From Cristatella mucedo (Eukaryota; Bryozoa; Phylactolaemata; Cristatellidae), in contig WPIO01000004.1 in assembly GCA_009760855.2 (NCBI GenBank), forward strand, positions 10,977,501 to 11,041,500: a stretch of 64,000 nt of DNA, written 5' to 3'. Numbering within the stretch: position 1 is the first letter of the stretch; each line of letters opens with the position of its first letter. Of the stretch, positions 24,856 to 34,410 are shown piece by piece. The notes under the pieces are model-generated. The model was not told where the DNA came from. It ran no database searches and saw only the letters and a program-made list of their open reading frames with translations. The translations under genes and the position numbers were made by a program.

Positions 24856-25395
24856 CGCCCCCCCCCCCCCCCCCCCCCGCCCGGGGGGGGCCGTGCGTCC
24901 GCCTCCCCCTCCGCCTCAGCTTCTTCAGCCTCGAGCTGCCGTGGCGATCCGTCGCGAGCTTTAGTCTCGCGTACGCAGCGGCTGCACAGACGGGAACGTG
25001 CGTGCGGTATGGTATTTTCCGAACGGGAAAAAGTGCCAGTTACTATTTGATGTTTGATACTGGAGACGCGCTCGCGGGGCGGGTGGGTGCGTCTCTTCTT
25101 GCAGGTCTTTCAGAAGTACCCGTTTTCCTTGTCGCCTCGACCGTTTCCGAGCAAGGAGGCCATGCTGGAGGCGATTGAGGGAAAGCAGCTGACGTTTCCA
25201 GAGAAGTCGGCCGACGACCAAGGCGCGAAAGACCTGGTGGCCAAGATGCTTAAGTACGAGCCGGGCGAGAGGCTAACGGCTGCGGGCGTGCTCGGGCACC
25301 CCTGGCTCGTCGCGGCTGCCGAGAAGCTGAAGGCGCTCGCCGCCGCCGCCGCCGGGGCGCTCAAGCACTCGGCGCCGCCAGGCTCCTCACCTTAG
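19671..25395 (+). CDS. TSSK-like protein kinase 1, predicted pseudokinase
   Basis: Four exons, 19671-19961, 21778-21920, 23091-23304 and 25105-25395, join in phases 0, 2 and 0 and encode 312 residues, the size of testis-specific Ser/Thr kinases. Visible motifs are a glycine loop GEGSCKTV (third Gly replaced), VAIK, a helix-C Glu in ALQREIAII, the hinge YIIMEVL, RDFGL (DFG kept), YMPPEQF in place of APE, and DMWSLGVML. The catalytic loop reads HRNIRYKN: the proton-acceptor Asp is Asn and the following Lys is Arg. The CGA Arg codon is split by intron 2, so the substitution depends on the acceptor TTTTTACAG at 23082-23090, which is strong. The start ATG sits in CGCCATGG. The C-terminal tail is Ala-rich. 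From family knowledge I predict very weak or no phosphotransfer; ATP binding may persist. Intron 3 holds a giant poly-C tract. Confidence 0.85.
20713..21130 (-). repeat. L2-like LINE 3' end in kinase 1 intron 1
   Basis: A minus-strand copy of the family 3' end: AATAATAATAG tail, GGCACTTTCCATTTGCTGCAAAGG, CATGCACAGTGTCAGCAC and GGAAGTGAGTCCCAGGCTTTGGGAGC. Confidence 0.8.
22014..22097. repeat. AGTCTAAA short tandem repeats
   Basis: The motif AGTCTAAA or AGTCTGAA is repeated six or more times with small spacers, in intron 2 of kinase 1. The array is irregular. Confidence 0.6.
22620..22830 (-). repeat. L2-like LINE 3' tail with CT expansion
   Basis: An AT-rich (AATAATA) tail is followed by GGTGCCCTAAGATAAATC, a (TC) run of about 28 bases and AGGCGCTTTACTTATGCTTCAAA. 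These are the family 3' end blocks. The CTCTCT core of the LINE tail seems to have expanded into a microsatellite. Confidence 0.65.
23330..23470. repeat. GC-rich hairpin cluster in kinase 1 intron 3
   Basis: Directly after the exon 3 donor, a direct repeat GGCTCCGCTGAAGCTCTGG (23330 and 23376) flanks a perfect hairpin with 12-bp arms and a 1-base loop (23353-23377). A further hairpin of CGCAAGGC and GCCTTGCG arms follows near 23433-23455. Confidence 0.7.
23725..23843 (+). repeat. SINE 3' tail with (TA)n
   Basis: GAAATCCAGTTCTCTTAGGGCGCTGTGCAAATGAATTATA followed by a pure (TA) run of about 44 bases. The first part matches the 3' end of SINE family 1. Confidence 0.65.
24511..24575. repeat. Near-perfect 32-bp-arm hairpin
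   Basis: The left arm is (GCTC)n followed by CGGCTGGAGCTCCGA; the right arm is its reverse complement. There is one mismatch and a 1-base centre at 24543. It lies about 20 bases before the poly-C tract. Confidence 0.75.
24596..24890. repeat. Giant poly-C tract in kinase 1 intron 3
   Basis: About 290 bases are almost pure C on the plus strand, with a few G interruptions (CGCGCCC). Uninterrupted runs reach tens of bases. The poly-proline frames over it (for example 24438-25178) are artefacts. The G-rich complement could form G-quadruplexes and the C strand i-motifs. Its exact length in the assembly should not be trusted. Confidence 0.9.
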
Positions 25396-25689
25396 GACTC
25401 CGGCCGCTCTGGGCGCCCGGCGAGCGGGGCAAGCGGTCGGAGCCCCGAGTATTTTCAAATAGAAAAGGAAAGAAAGGATGCCCAGCGCTTGTCGCGCTCG
25501 CCGCGGCCGGCGACGCGTCGCGCTGCTTATCGAGGAAAGCGGCAGACGCCGCCGCGCTCGCGAGCGCGACTATATGGCGACTCCACAGCTGGATAGCACG
25601 AAGAGCGGACAGGATGGCCGCCGCCGCTGCGCACCCTTAGTTGCGCGAGTTAAGGCGTTTAGTCTGAGTCGTGACGTCGCCCACGAGGT
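25396..25689. other. 3' flank of kinase 1
   Basis: GC-rich sequence after the kinase 1 stop. I see no canonical AATAAA close to the stop. The 3' UTR is undetermined. Confidence 0.4.
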
Positions 25690-25835
25690 ACGGTGCTCGC
25701 TCTTCACAACCCAGGTCGTGGGTTTAATTCTGCGGCATTGGGCGACACTCTGTTACCTACTGCAAGCGGCGAAAGTAGCCTATAAGCTTATCCTACCGCT
25801 ATACAAATTAGGCTGTTAAATCAGCTAGAAGTTTT
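25690..25835 (+). repeat. tRNA-like SINE (family 2)
   Basis: GGTGCTCGCTCTTCACAACCCAGGTCGTGGGTTTAATTCTGCGG, then CTACTGCAAGCGGCG and ACCGCTATACAAATTAGGCTGTTAAATCAGCTAG. It lies about 300 bases after the kinase 1 stop codon. Confidence 0.75.
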
Positions 25836-26069
25836 TTATTATATTCCTGACAAGATATACTTTAAGCCTTTAGTAGGAATGGGTCAGTCCCTCTTAGCGA
25901 TGGTCTGGCAGTTGGTGAGACATTGCTGTTGAGATTTGCGCCGCTGCACGCTTACATGCACGGTCCGCAAAGTTCAAATTGAATACAGTGTACCCACGAT
26001 TTTTAGCGAGAAATGCTAGTAACTCATTACACTGACTAGGAAATTATATTTAAAGAAATAATTATACAG

Positions 26070-27560
26070 CAATAATAATATTTTGATCTAGAGCCCTCTG
26101 CGAACTCAATCTCTTTCAGGCACTTTACATTTGCTTCAAAGGAAGTACGATTAAATGGTTTATAGTAGCATGCTCAATAAACAACAAGAATAACATTGTT
26201 ATGGGTAACATGCACAAAGTCAGCATGCAAGTATGGTTATTGGCAGCATGCACAGTGTCAGCACGCAAAAGCACATAACAAAATGCTAGCTGATTAACCA
26301 ACCTCTTTTGTACAGCGACAGAAGAGCCTTTACGGCTATCACCACCGCTTGCAGCGGCAATAAAGGATTGCCCACCGCAGGATTCGGACCCACGATTTCG
26401 GGACTGAGGTCGTGAAAAGCAACCACTTTACCTATTGTGCCATAACGGCTCACATAAAGGATGAATCACAGGGACTCACTAAATGCTCTGATAAATAGAT
26501 GCGTTTTAAGTTTTTTTTAATGTGGTCAAGTGAGGAGATGTCGTAACGCAAGTCGGGAGTGAGTTCCAGGCTTTGGGAGCTTACGAACCAAAGGCACGGT
26601 TTCCAAAGGATTTGAGGTTTGTATGAGGTATGGGTAAACAGTCAGATTTCCGAAAATCGGAGGGTACGATGGTGGGAGGGTATGTCTGATAGGTAGACTG
26701 GAGCCAAAGAATGAAGGGGCCTAAAAGTGAGCGACAAAACCTTGAAGTCGATGCGTTGCTTGACTGGGAGCCTGTACAGGTCGGCGAAAAGTGGTGTGAT
26801 GTGGCAACTGCGACGTTCATGACAGACAAGCCTAGCTGCAGAGTTTTGCACCAGCTGTAAGCACCTAAGTGCACAGGCCGGTAGACCAGCAAGCAGTGAG
26901 TTACAAAAGTCAAGACGGGATGTCACAAATACATGGACCAACTTAAATGTAGTATCCCTGTCTAAACAAGCCCGAATGAATTTTAGAAAGTAGGCAGACG
27001 TGACTGTGGAGCTGATGTGGTCGTCTAATCAAAGGTCACTTTGGAACTCGACACCTAGATTTCGTGCAGATTCAACACGAGATATGCTGGCGGGGCCGAC
27101 TCTGAGCATTAGCCTTTTTAAGTTCTGAATCCACTTGATTTGCCCATAACTAGTAAGTTGGCTTTAACATAATTCAATTTAAGAAAATTTGCTGCCATCC
27201 ATGTGCGGATGTCATCAATACATGCAGCAAGAGAGTTGAGAGAATTCGACGTGCTCGAGGGCTGGGAGGGATCAAAGCAAAGGTACAACTGAATGGCATC
27301 GCATAGAACTGAAAGCCTAGATTGTGCTTGGCAACCGCACCAGCGGCAAGAGGGAGAGTACATATCGAGAAAAGAACTGGACCAAGCACAAATCCCAGAG
27401 GTACCGTATATTTCAGAGGTTCATCGGAAGAAGGATTGATATTTACCAGCCAAAGCAATGATAAAACGTCATCATTTACGAGCTTGTATTCCGCTACCTT
27501 TCCTGTGCCATCAGAAAGCGATACCAGCTATTCCTTAAGGTAACTGATGGGAGACACATG
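26070..27560 (-). pseudogene. L2-like LINE with nested SINE
   Basis: The longest minus-strand copy. From high to low coordinates it has an RT block (TVPLGFVLGPVLFSICTLPL, near 27420-27350), a WMAANFLKLNYVKANLLVMG block (27200-27130), and VTSRLDFCNSLLAGLPACAL (about 26920-26860). Next are VQNSAARLVCHERRSCHITP and VKQRIDFKVLSLTFRPLHSL (26850-26710), then the 3' UTR to about 26070. Several frameshifts separate the blocks. A SINE of family 2 is inserted in the 3' UTR at 26285-26457. Confidence 0.85.
26285..26457 (-). repeat. tRNA-like SINE (family 2) nested in LINE
   Basis: Minus-strand copy: CTAGCTGATTAACCAACC tail side, CGCTTGCAGCGGCAATAAAGG and GGATTCGGACCCACGATTTCG. LINE 3' UTR sequence resumes on both sides (GCACGCAAAAGCACATAA and CACATAAAGGATGAATCACAG), so the SINE is the younger insertion. 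ACATAA may be a short target duplication. Confidence 0.75.
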
Positions 27561-27805
27561 CTCCGAACACCCCATATACTTTTCAGAACTAGGCGGGAGT
27601 CGGAAAGGATGTAATGCTCACACATATACACGCGTAGTCAAAATGCGCCATTTCCGTTAACAAAATTGCAAAAACTACATGAAACTATTTCGCACGTGCC
27701 CACAAAATCACTGCAGTGGTTTCATTGTTGAAATTGTTGAGTTAGCTTCTGCGCAGCTAGTCAGGCTGTACCCAATCGAAAGCCTTACATAAATACGGTA
27801 TACGC

Positions 27806-27890
27806 GAGCGAACGCATCGACTTCAAGGTTTTGTCGCTCACTTTTAGGCCCCTTTATTCTTTGGCTCCAGTCTACCTATCAGACATACTG
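27806..27890 (+). repeat. L2-like LINE ORF2 fragment
   Basis: GCATCGACTTCAAGGTTTTGTCGCTCACTTTTAGGCCC corresponds to the RIDFKVLSLTFRPL region. The fragment is about 85 bases, bounded by unrelated sequence. Confidence 0.65.
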
Positions 27891-28439
27891 CTGCGAGCGC
27901 GGTATCTGGTGCAATTTCAATTCACGGCCGCTTATATATCAGAGGCGGCCAACTTTATCGACATTGACTGCGCGCACAACTTACTGCCTCGATGAGCAAG
28001 TGTTTCGTAATTTTCGGGGCGACCGTCACGTGGCGGGCAACGTCATCACCACGATTTCATCTGTCGAATGTGTACATTTAATAGTAAGTCCTATCGTGCT
28101 TTTTCATCGGTGATCTTAGTATCATAGCGTCAGGTGCTGACGAAGCCGATACACTTCACATCGTCTGGGTATGATTTTAAGAATAAAAATGGCACCTTAA
28201 TTGGTTTTTACTTAGAGAAAAGCCTCGCGCCGAGTAGCGCCGTCTTTTATCCGGCGATCCGCGTAGTCATCGTCACTACGCAGCGGTCAACCGAGTGAGA
28301 GTTTCGGTCATATACGCGGGAAGTTAACATAAACCTTCGGATCGAGGGAAACGCTCTTTGAGAAAACTGTGGCTGCGCCGCGGGGCCTTGACGATGTTGC
28401 ATTAGCTACATCCGACGCCCAAATTAAGACATTATTTTA
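27891..28439. other. No gene recognised
   Basis: Intergenic sequence between the two kinase genes, without repeats or frames that I can support. Confidence 0.4.
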
Positions 28440-28745
28440 GACTTGCTTTGCATTTTAGCTCGAGGAAGAAAGACAGTTGGGGGAGTGCAAAGATAACGGA
28501 TTGACGAGAGAGTGGGGGTAAAGATAGACGTATAGACTGACAGTAGAGGGAGAGGCAGTGAGACAGACAGATAGACAGACATACAGAGAGATGAAGAGCG
28601 AGTGAGAGTGCAACATAGGATGGGAGAGAAAGAGAGTCCAGAGTGAGCGAGCGGAACCGAGAGGGAGATGAGATAGAGGAGAGAACAGCGGTGAGAGATA
28701 GGAGAGAGGAGAGAGATAGGAGAGAGGGAGTAGAATGAGGAAAGC

Positions 28746-28825
<80 letters not shown>

Positions 28826-28854
28826 TAGGAGAGAGGGAGTAGAATGAGGAAAGC

Positions 28855-28895
<41 letters not shown>

Positions 28896-29009
28896 CAAGG
28901 AGAGATTAGAAAGAACGGAGAGAGATAATAGAAAGAGATAGGAATTAGGAGAGAGAGGAGAGTGGGAAAAGAGAGGAGAGAGAGAAGAGAGAGGAGAGAG
29001 AGAGAAGAG

Positions 29010-29045
<36 letters not shown>

Positions 29046-29130
29046 AGAGGAGAGAGGGGAGAGTGAGAGAGAGGAGAGAGGAGAGAGGAAAGCCAACGGA
29101 GAGAGGAGAAAGAAAGAAGAGCAGTGGAAG
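28440..29130. repeat. GA-rich polypurine tract
   Basis: About 690 bases are almost all purine on the plus strand, with long (GA) runs. A unit containing GGAGTAGAATGAGGAAAGCCACG occurs twice, near 28728 and 28838, so about 110 bases were duplicated in tandem. The Ser/Leu-rich frames of 343 and 386 codons on the minus strand are simple-repeat artefacts. Confidence 0.9.
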
Positions 29131-29217
29131 ATTGCTCTGAGCGAGGGCAAGTGACTGAGGAAGCCGGGAAGACGACGGTCAGGCCTCGATCGACCCAATG
29201 CCCAATTGAATGCGTAT

Positions 29218-29374
<157 letters not shown>

Positions 29375-29407
29375 CGTACAAGTTTCTACACAGGCGAATG
29401 CCCATAA

Positions 29408-32400
29408 ATGCGGAGACTCGCGAGCGAGGAAGGAGTTGCCTCTTCCTCCTGGCGTCACAAGCGGTCGACGCACCGGTCGACCGCACCGACGCACATTGGC
29501 GCGAACGTTCGCTCCCCGCGTCTCAACGGGCGCCGTCTTCTCCAGCCAATCGTCGGCGCTCTCGCACTTTGCCGACCTTTGCACTCCTCTCGTACGCGCC
29601 GGCGGCGGCGGCGGTCGATCGTGGCGGCCGACGAGCGACTTCGCGCCGCCGCCGCGCCCTCGACGTCGCGGCTGCTTCGAGCCCTAGGCGACTACAAATA
29701 CTATCCGACGGCCGAGCTCGGCAGCGGCTCGCTCGGCCGCGTCTTCGCCGCCTACAGCGGCTCGCGTGCACGCGACGTGGCGGTGAAAGCCATTCCTTTA
29801 GGGTTCGCAGCCAAGCCGCCGCCGCTGCCTCATTCGTCCGCTGTGAGCGCTGCGAGCAGCGTGTCGGCCATAGAGCGGGAGATCGTCCACGCGCAGCGCC
29901 TACGACACGTCAACGTCATCGGCTTCCTCGACCGGTTCATCGCCGGCGGTCAAGTACGAGCGCTGTGAGCGCATCGTGCGCGTGCGCCGGCTTGCGCACG
30001 CGATAGGAAACGCTGTCGTTAATCGCGATCGTGAGTGGGGCGCCCAGGCACGCGCGACGTCCATCCGCACGGTCAGATCTGCCTCGTGATGGAGCTCGCC
30101 GCTTGGGGCAACCTACGGACCGTCGCCGTCACGTGTCGGACGCTTCGACTGAAACAGATACCGGCAGTGTTCCAGCAGATAGTGGACGGTGTGGGATACC
30201 TGCACGAGCACAGCACGCACCACGGGTACGCCAATTTCATTCGCCGAACTACCGAGCGTTCAGTCGAGCTATAGCGCGGCTCGCTTTAGCAGCTCTTCAG
30301 CGAGCGCAGCGTTTGCAATTGAATCCTGATCTCAACAGGCCGCCATGCAGAACCTCTGCGCTTCCAAAATATGCTATCTTATGCTGTGATTATAACAAAA
30401 GCTTGCATGCTGACCCTGTGCATGTCACCTCTATCGATGCTATTCATTTTGTTTATCAAGCATGATACTACTCACCGTTCGATCGCGTTTCCTTTGCAGC
30501 AAATGTAAAGCGCCTAGAAAGAGTTCTCTGAGGGTGCTTTATCATGTGCATTATTAATATTATTAAAAGTGATTTTATCGTCGCGCATTATGAGAGCCAC
30601 TTTTGTGTGCCTCGCCGGGAGTGTCGCGCTTTGTAGCCTTTCGCTCGCTTTTGTTAAGTCAAACCTCTCATTGTCCCTTCTATTTATTGACTCCCAACTG
30701 ACATTCAAAAGGAAAAGTTTCCAGACCTTTAATTTCAACCTGCTGCGTTTAGTTCTATTAAAAAAATTAGGCACCGGCAGCCGATTCCGGTGTGGTCGCG
30801 CGGCTGCACTTAACGCACCGTCGGACCCTTCGTTTTCCGCCAGTACCGATGCTCTTACCATAATGATAATAATACTGATATATTTGTATGGCGCCCTCAG
30901 AGAACTGAATCTCTTTCTAGGCACTTTTCACATGCTGTCAAGGAAGCACGTTTATATGGTTAGTAGTACCATGCACAACTTGATCATACGGTTGGTGGTA
31001 GCATGCGAAATGTCAACAAGAATAACATGGTTAGAGGTGACCTGCACAAGTGAGGCATGCGAATATGGCTAGTGGCAGCATGCACAGTGTCAGCACGCAT
31101 AAGTACACAAAGGACGAAAATCAAGGACCCACTAAATACTGCAATCAATACGTGCATTTTTAGATTATTTTTAAATGTCAAGTCAGGGTATATCGCGTCA
31201 GTCGGAAGTGAGTTCCGGTCTTTGGGATCATACGAACTAAAGGCAAGGTCTCCAAAGGGTTTGAGGTTCGGATGAAGTGCAGTTAAATGCTTTCAGCAAT
31301 GAGTTCGGCTGGTCTGTCACAACTCGTTCCAGTGTCTTTGACAGGAACAGTAGAAGGGAGAGAGGACGGAAGCTGCTCGAGTTTTTTGGTCTAATGTTGC
31401 TTTTTTTATTAGTCCGAACTACCTTTTCGAAAAGTGCAGGAACGTGACCTGAGGCTACGGACATAATTACAATGAATGTTAGATATGCGTGGGAGCAGCG
31501 GCTCTATACATCATAGAAGTAGGACTGTGGGTATACGGTAAAGCAGTCTTCTTTGATTGGGAGATTATTTTCAGGATGAGCTCACTTGTGGCCTCCTTGA
31601 ATGTGGACATTGAGGCGCTGCACGAAATCAATGGGAAGGTTGTCCTGCGGATTCCTTATTACGGGACGAAAGTCCAGAGGGGATCAGCCGCTACCTCAGG
31701 AATTGGCTCTTCGATCTTGTCTGTTTTGCTGACAAAGAAGCCACAGCAAAATTGTCGGACGCGCTGAGGCCGCTGAATTTATATCGACATGCTCCTCTCT
31801 TTCTTTTTGTTCGGTGAGGTGGAAGTCTGTCGGCTACCGAATGCGTACCGAAAGCCGCTTACGCTTTGAGTGGAGGTTCTGGCGGAGATACACTGCATTA
31901 ATCAATACATTGATTAGTCAATGCGTTTTCGGTTTCAGGGCACTGCACTGCGAAAACGTTCTGTTCGAAGAAAACCTTCGAGTTAAGCTCACCGACTTTG
32001 GACTGCAAAATATGCGACTCAACGCCAAACAAAGCGGCACAGGCTCCGCCACCGCTCCGCCAGGCGAGCCGCCTGAGACACGGGCAAGCCGAGAGTACGA
32101 TCCAGCTAAGGCAGACATATGGGGCCTCGGACGCCTACTCTACGCGGCGGCAAGTGACCTCTAGCAGATGCACCCTCTTCCTTCCCACTGCATTTACCGC
32201 GTCGTGAGCAATTTCTCTCTTCTCCGTTAATATATATCTATATACATATATTAATACACCCACACGCAGGAGCACACTCAAACACATATATCTTATATAA
32301 ATCTATCATATATATATATATATATATATATCATATTATATCATATACACCCTTATCTCCAGATATAAAATATATATGGATGTTTACGGTAGGATATATA

Positions 32401-32933
32401 TATATATATTATATATATATAATTTGTGTACCGTCCTAAGAGAACTCAATCTCTATCCAGGCGCTTCACTTAGGTCACCGGGCTCGAGCTCACGGCCTCG
32501 GCAAGCATCTTACACATGGGCCAAGCTTCGTTTGCTAGCTCCAGCACTGCTTGCCTGCACGGGTTCGCGGGATCTCTCATGACGGAAGATTGGATGTGCA
32601 GCTGCTGTTGTTGATGCCGGCGCAGCGTTCTTGTGCCAAGGCTTCCCGAGAAGCCGAGCGACTTTCACTTTTTAGGTGCAGGGAAGACTATTGCCTGACA
32701 CTGGCACCGTCCGACGAGACTCGCTTTGGCGAGACGACCCGCAAGTGCAGTACCACAGCCCGGCGGATCGGCACGTAGTAGTCAGCGCCAAGGACCTGAC
32801 ATTTCGGCTGCTCGAGCACGATCCCTTGGTGCGACCTTCACTCGACGCCGTCCGTCGCCACAAGCTGCTCGATGGCAGTGGCGAGTCAATGGAGACAAAG
32901 AAGTGCGATGCCTCTGAGGCCGATCAGACCTAG
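29408..32933 (+). CDS. TSSK-like protein kinase 2, predicted pseudokinase
   Basis: Four exons, 29408-29953, 30077-30225, 31939-32149 and 32676-32933, join in phases 0, 2 and 0, the same positions as in kinase 1, and give about 387 codons. The kinase domain begins near residue 96 with an intact glycine loop GSGSLGRV, VAVK, a helix-C Glu in IEREIVHA, the hinge ICLVMEL, YLHEHSTHHG, TDFGL and DIWGLGRLL. The catalytic loop reads HGALHCEN where kinases have HRDLKxEN: Arg, Asp and Lys are all replaced, while Asn is kept. No clear APE is present; the activation segment is Pro/Thr-rich. Intron 3 uses a GC donor (GCG/GCAAGT at 32150), inferred because only this keeps phase. ATG 29408 is the only in-frame Met of exon 1 and gives a long basic leader, so an upstream exon is possible. 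Predicted catalytically dead. Confidence 0.8.
30385..30565 (+). repeat. L2-like LINE 3' end in kinase 2 intron 2
   Basis: GCTTGCATGCTGACCCTGTGCATGTCACC, CAAGCATGATACTACTCACCG, GCAAATGTAAAGCGCCTAGAAAG and a (TTA)n tail. Confidence 0.8.
30860..31740 (-). pseudogene. L2-like LINE, internally deleted
   Basis: The 3' end lies at 30860-31280. It is joined to an RT entry block (SSSFRPLSLLLFLSKTLERVV, about 31385-31320). Beyond that is a more N-terminal block matching 2.85-3.06 kb of the longest plus-strand copy (minus strand of 31565-31640). Most of the RT is missing. It lies in intron 2 of kinase 2. Confidence 0.7.
32230..32530 (-). repeat. AT-rich repeats and SINE family 1
   Basis: (TA)-rich stretches at 32230-32425 run into a minus-strand SINE: CCTAAGAGAACTCAATCTCTATCCAGGCGCTTCACTTAGG, then GGGCTCGAGCTCACGGCCTCGG. 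It lies in intron 3 of kinase 2. Confidence 0.65.
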
Positions 32934-34295
32934 TCAGGACCATTCAATCACACGCACACACGCATGCACACATAACATCGCAAACTACCGCACGTTTCTC
33001 GTTTTATTTTAAATCGGTAGCTCTGAAACAACAGCTGGCGAAAATACAAACCATCAGCCTCTTACTACGGCATTCAAAATTCATTTGACTGAACCGGCAA
33101 AGTTCAAAGCGATGGAGATTGCTTGTCGAGTTCAAATTCGACTCCGTAAAAATGGCCGACACCCCTTAATTCTGAATGGGAGCCTCAAAAGTCAGAGCAG
33201 CCAATAAGTACTACATGTGTCGTACTCAATGATGTCCCATGACAACTGTCACCAGCCGTTGTACCAAATCCAGTAAACCTTCAGCCTTCGTGTGCTCAAA
33301 AACGCATCGGGTCAGCAGAACGTTTCTCTTTCTGGAGCCTTTCTTGAAAAAGAACGTCACGGAGGCAGCATGACTCACAGCTGGAGTAGAGGCTATCCTG
33401 TAGGTGACAGTCGCAGGTCATAGTCACCTCCATTCCGGATCGGCACACTAGGTGCCCATCAGCAAAAGCATCTCACATTTGGTCTACACGTGTAGTTGTG
33501 CTGATTCATAGGAAACAGAGAATACTTGGCGTTGTTACTTTTCTAATTACAAAGCAGGCTGGCTGTCACTGAATGCGATCAAATTCAATATAGCACCGAT
33601 ATCCATCAAGGTGGAAGCAGCCTGGGCAGCCAGCTAGTTAAATAAATGACGTTGCAATAGCTACCGTGTGGTCTGCTCCACAGAGCACTTCTTTGACGGC
33701 TGCTGGAACCGCAACCTGCAAAAGTCAAGAGTGCATCAGGCTCTGCTGGTTAACCTGCAAGCGGCCCACATCAAAGGCTACACATTCACTGAGCTATCGA
33801 GGAGCAAATACAATAATTAAGGATGTTGACCACTTCCAATGCCTGACAGTGCGAGAGGCAGCCAGTCATAGAAAAGCTGAAGAGCCTTTAAAACAGATTG
33901 GCCTATTGGCATAGCCCTCCCATGAGCTTTCTCTGGGGGGTCGTGACCACTTGGTTCCTCTTCCTCCTTCCCCACCTACGGTACAAATGTATAGTTCTCA
34001 CACAAAATGTCCGTGGAAACACAAGCCGCAGAGGAAAGTAAGCCTTCAAACAAAAGCCAGCACGGGAAAAGAGGAACGACCGGTGAAAATTCTTGCCGCC
34101 GTCAGTATTTAAGTCGCCATACCTTGCAAGATGCATCGTGCTTTTTACCAGCTCGTATGTCAACACCGGACACTGAGATTCTCCCAAACAACTCAAACGG
34201 GAAACAAACGAGAGCTGTGGGCTAGCTATTTTTGTTGCAGCTCTTTGAGCACTCTGCAGTGTCACGATCACCGATCACGGTAGGCTATTGTTTTC
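32934..34295. other. No gene recognised
   Basis: The 3' flank of kinase 2 and intergenic sequence. Short frames only (for example 82 codons at 33666-33914), none with recognisable content. Confidence 0.4.
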
Positions 34296-34410
34296 ATTTA
34301 TTTAAGGAAATTTGCTGCCATCCACGTGCAGATGTCATTAATACATGCAGCAAATGAACTGAGAATTTCAAGGTGCTCGAAGGTTGGGAGAGATCAAAGC
34401 AAAGGTACAA
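34296..34410 (-). repeat. L2-like LINE RT fragment
   Basis: Matches 27175-27290 (minus strand): AAATTTGCTGCCATCCACGTGCAGATGTCATTAATACATGCAGC and GGGAGAGATCAAAGCAAAGGTACAA. Confidence 0.7.

Noticed and set aside
24404-25178. Poly-proline open frames of up to 246 codons
   Set aside because: They are translations of the poly-C tract in an intron; all three frames are open because CCC has no stop.
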